A stretch of 64,000 nt of DNA. Origin: Heliocidaris erythrogramma (taxonomy: Eukaryota; Echinodermata; Echinoidea; Camarodonta; Echinometridae). The translations under genes were made by a program, and so were the position numbers. A model generated the notes under the pieces. That model was not told the origin of the DNA. It was given only the letters and a program-made list of their open reading frames with translations, and did not search any database. The stretch is from positions 17,615,725 through 17,679,724 of the forward strand of contig CM046866.1 of assembly GCA_025617745.1 (NCBI GenBank), written 5' to 3'. Shown piece by piece: positions 36,206 through 48,200 of the stretch (within the stretch, counting starts at the first letter, position 1; each line of letters opens with the position of its first letter).

Positions 36206-39200
36206 GTACGCTACGTTTTAATTTAGAATATTCATTAAACTGAGGCTTTCTGTTAACTGTTGTGTAAAAAATTATATTTCTAGAGACAAGTATGAAGCGA
36301 TTATTTCCTAAGAATGTTTCGTTTAGCTATATTAAGGTATAATTCTCGAGGATATTGTGGGTATTTTTGCATAATGGTCCCATACGGTCGTCTTCGTGTA
36401 CCGTTGTAAAATCTCAAAATTAATTTTGCTCAGCCTCGATCGGCAATCGGGATATTATGAGTTGCATCGGCCTTGACTGAAAGGAAGAAGAAGAAGAAGA
36501 AAAAAAAAAGGAGAAGGAGGAGAAGAAGAAAAAAAAAAGGAGGAGGAGAGATGAGGAAGAGGATAGAGAAAGAAAATACTCTGACATGTCTGAAGAAGTG
36601 AACGAGGATTACAGAATCTACCTCTCCTCTAGACCGAAAATTCTGTCTCTCGTTCGTTAGCTCTTCGCTTAGAGACAGAAACGCTTCATTCACTCGCCTG
36701 TGCAAACCGAATACACATTGACTTACACACATAACAGTTTGAATACGGCTGGAAGATTTTCAAACGGAGAAATCCTTGGACCCTGAATTACCTGAAAAAG
36801 GAGCATTAAAAGGAATAACAGTCAAATTGGTAAGTTGAACATGTTCGTTTAAGTATAGAGCCTAGGCCTAATCTATTTAATTTACACAAATATTGTTAAA
36901 ATGTGAATAATACGATTTTGAAAAACGACATGCCTACTGTCAAGCGGCTGCCAGTGAGTTTGCACAGGCGAGTGAATGGAGCATTTCTGTCTCTAAGTGA
37001 AGGGCCGACCCTATCCAAATAAGAGGCTAACGAACGAGAGACAGAAAATTTCGGTCTACCTCTCCTCGTATTCAGATGATGATGGTGATGAAAAAATGGA
37101 AGGTGGACATCTGTCTTGACCATAATCAGCTATGTTTAATACTACTAGTGCAATTCTTAACTTTGGTGTACCGCATGGTATAAAGAAAAGAAACATCATA
37201 TTAATGAAAATTTATCTAGGGTCTATTTTAAAAAAAATTACATTCCTGTGAAACAAATGTTGACCTATTACTAATATATGTCATATTATTGTTGATACAT
37301 TTCCAGCTAGCTCAAGAGGAGGAGTATGTTACACCAAGAAAGATGGAGCCTGAGCCTAAGAAACCCTCAGACTTGGCACCTGAACCAAGTGCACCATACC
37401 CTGATAACCCTCAGCCAAAACCACAGGCAAGGCCAAGGGGCAAGAAAGGTCTGTAGAACTATAATATTGTCAGCAACCTAATATATATATTTCTTTTACG
37501 GGCTATTATGCATTTCATTTTTTATATCTTGTTTCTCCTCCCCTGGGGGAGGCCTATGTGTATTTACTTCTGTCTTTACTTGTGATGTTTATTATTATTA
37601 TTATTATTATTTCATTTCTTATACATTCTATTATTATTACTACTGTCTGTAATTCTTATGAACTTTTCCATTTTATAAAATATGTCTTATCCCAATCCAT
37701 GGTAGTAAGAGATGGAAATTGTTCTTTTATGTGTCAAGATGCATTTTGTCAATATTGGAATCTTTCAAATATGCTTATTAAAATCCAAAGAGTTTGGAGA
37801 ACCAAAGCATCCAATTTATTGGAAAATGATGTGATGACGGGTTCCTGTCAAAATAGTAATTTTTGTTCATTATTCATTCATTTTGGTCCCATTAGCTATG
37901 GGATACAGCTGATACAGAATTAAAGAGAAGAACTTAAATAACAGTTACAATGTACTTCATTGTCATATATTTCAAAATGAATAGTCTCCTTCAAATTTTT
38001 CTTTGATTATTTCCCTGTAGCACCTGAGCTTCCTGTTTTTGAAAGGAGAAACTGGTTGATTCATCTCCACTATGTCAGAAAAGAATTTGAAAACTGCAAG
38101 GTAATACATACAATATTTTGCCTATATCTGTCTTGACATTTTTGACTTTTGGACTTCTCAATTTTATTAACATTTTGTTGTTAATATTCAAAAATATATA
38201 GATGACCCTTTTTCTGAAAGCAAACCTCCTGTATGAGTTTGCATATTCAGTCAAACCTGCTTTAGCGACCACCTGTATAGAAAGATCACCTGTCTATAAA
38301 GACCATAATTTTTGTATCGCTTGAAAAGTGTTTCTCATTGAAACATGTAATATTTAAGGAACCTGTACATGAAGACCACTTTTCTTGTCTCCCTTGAGTG
38401 GTCTTTATAGACAGGTTTCACTGTAATTCATTTTGCCCATTACAGTGTCATAGTATTGATATGTGGGATGTAGTTCTATCTGATAAATACATTAAATTAA
38501 GCATAAAAGTCAATGATGAATAAGACAACCGTTAAGAGATGAAAGAATTCAAATTTTCGCCCATAGGGCTTCATCAGGAATGATGACTTTATTAAAAAAT
38601 GCATCCAGCATCAGCAAAGCGCAATGCGCTAAAGGATAAGCGCATAGCGCATCAAAAGCAAAAGTGCAAAGGAGGGAGAAGAGAGAAAGAGAGAAAGAGA
38701 GAGAGAGAGAGAGAGGGAGATCGCGCGCACTAGAGAGAAGAGAGAGAGAGAGTTAGAGAGAAGAAATAGAGAGAAATAGAGAGAAAGAGAGGAAAAGAGA
38801 CAGAAAAGGGAGTATAAGAAACAGAAAAGGACACTTATCAACCGACGCAGGACACTTATTTTTTATTTTTTAAATTAAGCCTAACTATTCAATTCTTTAA
38901 TGCCTGCAGACAAATAAGCTATATATCTTTTCTTGTTCACCATACTGATTTGGCCAAGTAAGTAAGTAAATAAAGTAAGCTAAGTCTAAATAAAGGATTT
39001 ACTTGAGTACTAGCAAGCAGCAGCATGAAGCTTGGAGGATGAAATTACTTGGGCATTAATGGAATGAACTCTCATATATTTTTGTGCACATTTGTCTATT
39101 TGTGCATGGCATTGCTCTCTTTATACTTTGTTTCTAATCAGTCACTTGTTCATTTTCTACCCCTATACTTATGTTTCATAATGAATCTCATCTTTAATTT

Positions 39201-42200
39201 CCCAGGCTCTCATTAAGGAGCAGCTCCAGGAATCCAATGGCCTGTGTGAATACGCACTGTATGTTCAAGCCCTGATCCTACGACAGGAAGGCAGGATACA
39301 GGAGTCTCTGGAGTGCTTTCAGACATGTTCTTTAATCAACGCCCAGAATCCTGACAACTTGAAGCAAGTTGCTCGCTCTTTGTAAGTTCCTGTAGTTTTT
39401 ATTGTTCTTGCATATTACTAAAAGCCAGTGATTCTAGCTAATCAAGGAAAACAATTTCAAAGTGCCAGTAGAGCGTGTATTATTGTTGCACAATGCAAGT
39501 TAGAGATGTACATGTATGTGGTGTTAATTGTACAGTGCTTTGTAACTAAGGAAAGATGCTGTATGAAATACCTCATTGATTGGATTGGATAAGAGACTGT
39601 AATAAATATTGATGAAGAAAACTACCCTCAGGATGGAAAATTTCAAAGATATGGCATATTAAGTAATACAGGGGAGCGTTTCATGAAAGGAAGTTGTCGG
39701 ATATTTTATCCGACAACTGTTATAAGCTACTGAAATCCTTGCATCTGATTGGCTGAGAGCAAATTTGTCGGATAAAATATCTGACAAGTCCTTTCATGAA
39801 ACGCCCCCCAGGTTTGAAAAAGGTTGAAAAGGTTTGATGGTTTATTTCCCTGACTGCAAAGAAATGTGTATGCTTGTAAGTAAGCAACCAGGGCACTGAC
39901 TGCTTTAAGTCCTCTCCAAGGGACTTGGATAATGCCTTACCAAAGAGCACTAGCGCATGATCCACTTGTTTTCAAACCCGGGTCCTTCAGTTACGGGACC
40001 ACTGCTCTGCCACTGAGTCATCGCGCCTCCATTATATACATCAACAATGAAACTTTGATTTTCATTTCTGTTATGTCACCGCAGTTGAATAATTGCACCT
40101 GATGTTTTCTCCTGTATTCTATGTATGTATAATTTTTTTTTTTTTTTTTCCCCCAGATTCCTGCTAGGACGGCACAAGGCAGCCATAGATGTGTATGCTG
40201 AAGCATCTCGGATGACAGAGAGAGACTGGGAGATTGCTCATAATCTGGGGGTCTGCCACATGTATCTCAAGGAATACATAAAGGTAATATCAAGCAATGA
40301 ATCCGATGACTGGGGTAATATTAAGTCTGTAAATCGCTTAGAGACATCATAGATGTATTAGGCGCTATACATATAAATCCAGAATATTATTATTATTATT
40401 CTTATATCTTGGAATATTTCTGTTGCCATACTCACTTTAATACAATAGATTTGGAAAGATGAGCACTTGTTCCTGGCATATCCCAATTAATAGACGGATA
40501 ATGGACTATTAAAGTATTGTGCTTTTCAAATGTTGTGATGTTGACATTTTGGCTGTTTGAATGAAACAAAGTGATAATTGTTGCTTTGATGTACAGGCCA
40601 AGGAATACCTGAAGCAAGCAATCCAGTACAACAGACATGATCTCTCCTATATAATGCTAGCTAAGATATACCTGATGGAAGGAGACTTACAGATGGCTAC
40701 GGATGTATATAAGAGAGCTGTGGAGTAAGTCATTTGTCAGCTCTTCTTCTTAGATATCGATAGATAGATCAATAGAGAGATAAATAGATTGATGTACATG
40801 TATGTGTAGATGGACAGATGGATAGACATTTAGATGAACAAATAAAATGATTGATTGATTGATTGATTGATTAATGACTTATAGAAGTGTACTGATGTCT
40901 ATAAGAGAGCTATTGAGAAAGTCATTTCTCGTTTGAAGAATGCAGGACATTTTGATTGAGAAAGGGGCATGAAGTATCGGAGAAAACACAAGAATATGCA
41001 AGAGAGAATTTAGGTAGTGTTGATAAGGAGAAGTAATATGATAGGCATAGGTATATAGATGAATAGATTAATGGATTAATGAATGGATACTACATGTATA
41101 AGAAATTTTGTCTTATTAGCTTTGTGTACTTGCATTGCATAAACAATATGTTGCTTCAATGACAACTAAACTTCTTTGTGTGTTTGCGCTTAAAGGTCCT
41201 TTCCTGAAAACCCTGAGCTTTTGACAACACTTGGACTACTCTACCTACAGGTAAAGTTCATGTATATGAAAATAAGATGTGATGTCATTGCCGAGTGATA
41301 TCTCACTTTTCAAATCAGTATCATTCACAGACATTCAGAACACAGCAGCGAGGTTATCCAATTCTGAATAAACTTCACTGGTTGCCCGTAGAGAAACACG
41401 TTATATTCTTATTATGCCTTTTAAAGCACAGAATAATCTTGTTCCATCCTATATTTCAGATCTTATTCACAAATACAATCCGGCTCGTACACTTTGATCA
41501 TCATCACAACACCTTCTGGCAGTCCACCCTATTAACATGCATACCCATGGAAACCGATCCTTCTTATCATCAGCTCATGCTCTGTGGATTTCTCTACTCG
41601 TAACCATTAGGAATACATCTTCCCTTAATGATTTTTTAAAAGTCTTAAAGACCTACCTTTTCTTACAGTAGTGTTCCATTCTTCTTTAGGTAAGTTAATA
41701 TACGATTATTATATAGCACATAGAGAATTAAGCATTAAGTATTATGCGCTTTATAATAAATCAAATGTTATTATGATTAATTGTATTTTTGTATTACCAT
41801 TGTTGTATATGTTCTCTGTCACAGGTTGGTCAGAATCAACGTGCCTTTGAGCAGCTTGGGAATGCTTTGACCTATGACCCCAGCCATGTAAAGGTATGTA
41901 TTGCTTCCTTTTTAGAATGCAGTCACATTGGTTATCACTAATGTTGAGTAGTAATATTTTAGGGGTTGGTGGCATTGAACGTGCAAATTACTGTCAATGA
42001 AAATTTCCTTTTAAGTGACATTTATCCTGTTAATGAAGAGAAGGTTAGACACTGATAACTAAGGAAATAAATTCAAGGTAATATCACTTTTAAAGTTTGC
42101 ATAGCATAGTGCAACATATTTTTGAGCTGATTGCTGCAAAAATAAGAGATTTGTGGAGCAACCTTTGTATACTTTCTGCTCACACAAAATCAAGAAAATC

Positions 42201-45200
42201 TTAATATTTATTTTAAAAATTTTACTAATAAGATTTGGCAGGATGACATCTTGCTATGCTGCAAGATCTATAATATTTTGAATGACTGATCTTTTTTTTC
42301 AGGCTATTCTAGCAGCTGGTAGTATGATGCAGCAACATGGAGACTTTGATGTGGCTCTCACAAAATATCGCATTGCGGCTGCAGCCGTCCCTGAAAGTAC
42401 ATCACTATGGAATAACATTGGCATGTGCTTCTTTGGCAAGAAAAAATATGTGGCGGTAAGTCAGTATGTGTTTTAGTTCTGATGGAGAAAATAACAAATT
42501 TTAGGTCGTGTATAGTGTGTCTTGTAAAGGATTATTGTACCAGTATTTTCAGGACATGTAGAGTCAGTTTAGATAAATGTTAAGTGATCAGTCACCAAAG
42601 ACATGCAGTCATGTATCACAGTACAATTTATATGTGAGCTTCATTGGCACAATGGCTTTACAGTGCTTGAAAAGCTTTGGTCTTTGACCGGGGAGGTACT
42701 GAAGTTGATGAACAAATTCATTGCACTAGGGCCAGTAGCCAAGGCATTAATCCTCAATTACCTAGTATCTCAGAGCTGTACAATGTACAGCTGGCTAATT
42801 TACAAGGATTATCCCAGATGTATTATTGCATAGATGATTATGGCACAAAAAAGAGACATGATAACAAAGCTTTTAGACCTGCACTCATCAGGTTATCACG
42901 CAGGTATGTAAAAAATTACTTGAAATCAACTATATTATACTCGATGAACCCGGACGCAACCTGGACGCCGTAATTTTTTTGAAAAATCGCAAAGCTTGGA
43001 CGAACTCCTTTTGTCTACACAAAGGGGTTTGTGCGATTGAATGTAAGCGGCTTCCAGAAAGCGTAAATGCGTCCGGGTTCATCAAGTATAATATAGTTGA
43101 TTTCAATTAATTTTTTACATACCTGCATGATAACCTGATTAGTGCAGGTCGAAAATCATTATCATGTCGTTATCATGTCTCTTTTTCGTGCCATATTGAA
43201 ATTTTGTAGTACCCGGAAATTATTTGTGTATAGATGATTATCTAATTGCTATTATTGACTTGTAACTATATGCCTGTAAGTAAGCTATAGGGGACCTAGG
43301 GGCTTTACATTCTATCTGAGAACCTAGATAATTGAGGATTGATGCCTTACCAGAGGGTGCTAGCACATTGACTTGGTCTGGAAATCCAGGACATCCGGTT
43401 TCAAACTAAGACCATTGCTGTATCTACTGAGAAAAGATATCATATGGTATGATGCAATATGTACTAGGAGCAGATTCAGGGTGGTGGTGACATAAGTTCA
43501 GATCCCCCCCCCCCATTTTTTTGCCTGATAACTTCTTTTTTTTTTTGGGGGGGGGGGAAGGGATTGGACCCCCCCTTTTACAAAATCCTAGAGCCGCCCT
43601 CTTTGTAGTGTTTTTACTTTCTTGTTACCCCCGATCTACCACAGGCGATCAGCTGTCTGAAGAGGGCGTCCTACCTGTCTCCGTTTGACTGGAAGATCAT
43701 GTACAACCTAGGCCTGGTCCATCTCACCATGCAGCAGTACGCATCAGCCTTTCATTTCATCAGTGCAGCCATCAACCTACGACCAAAAATGGGACAGCTC
43801 TACATGCTGCTGGCTGGTAGGACTCTCATCATATTACTCTCCTCAGTTTTGAAAAAGAATCGTTAGTGAATGCCTGTTTAGATGTATGCATAGTAACAAA
43901 ATCAAGTAGAGCGAGAGCGAGGAAGAGAGAGAGAGAGAGAGAGAGAGAAAAGAAGAGAATATTCAGATAATAAATCATGCAAGAAACCAACTGATGGGTT
44001 GCTTTTCTATAGAAAACTCTTTTACTGATATTGGATAGGTACTGAATTTTTTCCACAATTAGATTTAAAATTATTATGGCAGTATTCATGTATGATTGTA
44101 TGATTATGGCCTCCCCCTCCCTGCCCCCCCCCCCCCAAAAAAAAAAGAAAGAAAAGGGGGAAAAAAGAACCAGTACTAATTGACACTTTAATTATTTCAG
44201 CTGAACCTGTAGAAAAATAGACAACCTGTTTTTAATTTGTAATTGTATACATGCTTACAATGTGCTATATTTTTCAATCATGATTTTGTATTATTCAGAC
44301 ATCACCATGCATAATACCATTGTATGTATGCTGTATAAGCTTCATCTACACCTATTTATTTGAATTCTTTGTTGTTGGCTAACCTATTATGGTGCTTATG
44401 AGGTGCATAAGTTTGAAAAATATAATACCAAAATAATACTTTTCAACACTCCTTTTCAACAGTTGCTTTGACCCACCTGGATGATGAAGATAATGCTAAT
44501 AATGCTTATGAGCAGGCTGCGGCCCTTGAAGAGTAAGTTGACAAGTTTAGCAATATACTTCATATCTCATCGTACTGATCATAATGATTATAACAAATTT
44601 ATAATTTGATTTACAAAGCATATATTCAATTAGAGTTATTTTTTTCAATATAGCAGAACTGCTGTTGTGTAATTATGTTTTTCCTTTGTGTTGGGAACAT
44701 TTTTGTTTTGTGTTAAAGGGAGGGTTAAGGTTGAAATTTTACCCACTTTAGTGGAAGAAAATGGGGAGGAACAAGATATAGGGAGAATATGTAGAAAGGA
44801 AGGAAAATAAATTTAAAGGGTTGGAACCTCTATGGTTTAGGAAAGCATTCCATCTTTATTTTTATTTTGGTGGATAAGTAGCTTCCTGCAAAGCTTTCTC
44901 TCTCTCTCTCATGGAGTGGAGTGAAAAAAGCAAGTGAGATGTGAATAATAGTTTAGCTCCCTATTCGTGATCTAACTTACATTTTGTTGTTCCCGTTTTT
45001 TAAATTTCCTGTCAACTTTCTTCAGTCATTTTCTTGCTGAACAAATTGATTTCATCTTTTGAAATCTATATCAGGTCAAAGGAGAAGTATTATAGACTTG
45101 AAATATGGCTTCTGCCAGAGACATGAAGTTGATATTTTTCTGCATTAATCATATCATTTTTGCTGTGATTTTGTGCCAGTATACTTCAATTGACCACTGC

Positions 45201-48200
45201 ACTTGTACACACAGTGAATTAGCTCTTCTGCCTTTTGGGTTTGTTCAGCCAGCCATTCTCTCGGATTATCAGTTGCCTTTTGTTGGCCTGGACTCTTTGG
45301 GTCTGAATTCAAAGCCTCCTCACAATGCAATGGCTTTGGATTTGGGACTAATCCAGTACACTGCATTGTATCTTCATAGCTTATGTTCAAACGACGAGGA
45401 ATGCAAACTATACAGGGAAGTATGCTTGAGAATTGAATCAATGCACTTACTACGCAAAGAATGTTCTGTTCATGGTGATCATCGTGGTACTTCATCAGGA
45501 CTGTGCTCGAGGTATTGGAAACATGGAAAGCGAAAGCACTGGAGGAAACGTGGGAAACGGGGTGGCAAACGTGTTAACTGCCTTCAGCCAATTCCAGTCT
45601 TAGTCTCTACTTCAGATCACCATTCAAAATGCCGACCAGTTAGACATTCATCTCGGTCACATCGAAATCCGAATCTCATATACCTGACTCAGTCCCAGGA
45701 AGCATCTAGTACCGGACCTCGACCTAACAGAGCTCTTCTCAGGATGGGTCTCTGGAACGCCCGTTCGATGAATAACAAGACAACGATGATATGTGACTTG
45801 ATCATAAGCAATAACTTGGATCTATTGATTGTGACAGAGTCGTGGTTGAGAGGCGATTCAAAAGATAACTCCACAATTGCTGATATCATTGCAACTCTAC
45901 CGGAATTTCGCTTATTACATGAACATCGTAAGTCTCGAGGAGGTGGCATTTGTATCATTCATCGTGCATCTTTGGAACTTTCCCCAAATTCTTCTGTAAA
46001 ATTTACTTCCTTTGAGCATATGGATATTTTGGTCCGCATTTCAACTTCGGTCGTCTTTAGGATATATGCTATTTACAGGCCACCCCCGTCGTCAAGAAAC
46101 AAATTGTCATATGAAACTTTCGTGTCTGAATTTTCCTCATTTTTGGAAACGGTCACGATTGACCAACATCAGCAGGTGCTCATGGGCGATTTCAATATTC
46201 ATGTTGATGACATAACTAACAGGGACGCCAAAACATTTCTTGACATTTTGGATGCCATTGATTTTCAGCAGCATGTAGCGAGATCAACTCACCAAGCTGG
46301 CCACACTCTAGATCTTTTGATTACTAGAAAGGTGGATCATCCTATACTGAATGTAGACATTGTATCAGGGCTCCCATCTGATCACTTGGCTGTCATCACG
46401 ACACTCACATTCACAAGACCTCCATGTGCTAAGAAGATGATTACTTGCCGGAAACTTCGAGAAATCGATCTGGTGCAGTTTAGAACGGACATTAAGAACT
46501 TGTTGTATGTGCTTCCAACGGCCAAGAATGGTTCTGAGATGGCTGAGCAATATAACATTGTACTGAGGGAGCTTCTTGATAAACATGCACCTATGCGCTC
46601 CACACTTGTTTCGCTCAGGCCTAGAGCTCCGTGGTACACCAGTGAAGTTTCTGAAGCAAAACGTGCTAAACGTCGTGCTGAACGCAAAATGAGAAGTTCT
46701 GGTCTGGAAGTGGATAGTCAACAATATAAGGAGAAGTGTAATCAGTACAACAACATGCTCTCTAAATCGAAATCTCGGTACTTGACTGACAAAATTGCAC
46801 AATGTGATACAAAGCAGCTCTTCCAGTTTGTGCAGAAGCTTTCTACATGTAAGTCCCAGCAGCTTCTACCAGACCGGGAATCCGATTCAGATCTTGCTAA
46901 CGAATTTGGACTTTTCTTTCACAGCAAGATCAGGAACATTGTCTCAAGTTTCCAGAGTCATGCCAACCACTCCATGGATTGTGATGATGATGTAGTGACG
47001 ACTCACAGACTGTCGATCTTTGAGCCAGTGTCCGAGAGCCAGGTACGGAAGGTGATCCACCAGAGCCCATCTAAATCCTGTCAATTGGACCCTATTCCAT
47101 CTTGGTTATTGAAAGAGTGTATCGATGAGGTTGCGCCATTTCTGACTGGACTTATCAACTTATGTTTGTCAACTGGAGAAGTACCTGCGGCTTACAAGAC
47201 GTCACACGTAGTTCCTCTATTGAAAAAGCCTTCTTTAGACCTGAATGAATTGAGGAACTACAGACCGATCGCAAACCAAGCATTTGTTGCAAAGACCCTT
47301 GAGAGGATTGTAGCTTCCCAGATCAGGTCCTATCTAGAAGATGCTGAACTTTATCCTGTCATGCAGTCAGCTTATCGGCAATTCCATTCGACTGAAACAG
47401 CCCTCCTCAAGGTCACCAATGATCTATTGCTCGCGGTCGATAAAGGGCACCAAGCTATACTGATATTGTTGGATTTCTCAGCTGCATTTGAGACGATTGA
47501 CCACACCATATTAATTAAACGTTTTCATAATGTCTATGGATTTGATGGAGTCGTCCTTCATTGGCTTGATTCATACCTAAAGGATCGAAAACAGATAATC
47601 ACTCTCAATGGAGTACAATCTGAACCATTTCCACTGCCTTGGGGAGTACCACAAGGGTCGGTCATGGGACCATTGGACTTTTTACTTTTTACCGGTCCCC
47701 TCTGCGATGTCATCAGTTCACATGGTGTGGAACATGTGATGTATGCTGACGACACGCAGTTATATCTTATACTTAAGCAGAACGAAATTCCCAATGGGGT
47801 GATGCGACTGGAGCAGTGCATATCTGATGTGAAAGAGTGGGTGAGCAGTAACAATCTCATGCTGAATGCTGCCAAGACAGAGGTGATGCATGTGACGTCA
47901 CCATTCCGTAAACCTGATCATGTGCTTCGGAGTCTGAAGTTTGATGGTGTAGCAATCACTCCTTCGGATTCGGTACGTGATCTCGGTGTCATGCTAGATG
48001 ACAAACTCACAATGAAGCAACACATTAGTAAAATGTGCAGAGCTGCTTCCTTTGGAATTCACAAGATTGGCAAACTCCGAAAGTTCCTTGACCGAAGCTC
48101 GACTGAGCGCCTTGTCAATGCATTTATCACATCCCACATTGATTATTGCAATAGTTTGTTAATAAATTTACCCAGCTCACATCTAACCAAACTTCAACAC

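Noticed and set aside
45154-47875. Several minus-strand and off-frame ORFs inside the LINE
   Set aside because: Shadows of the uninterrupted 1161-codon frame.
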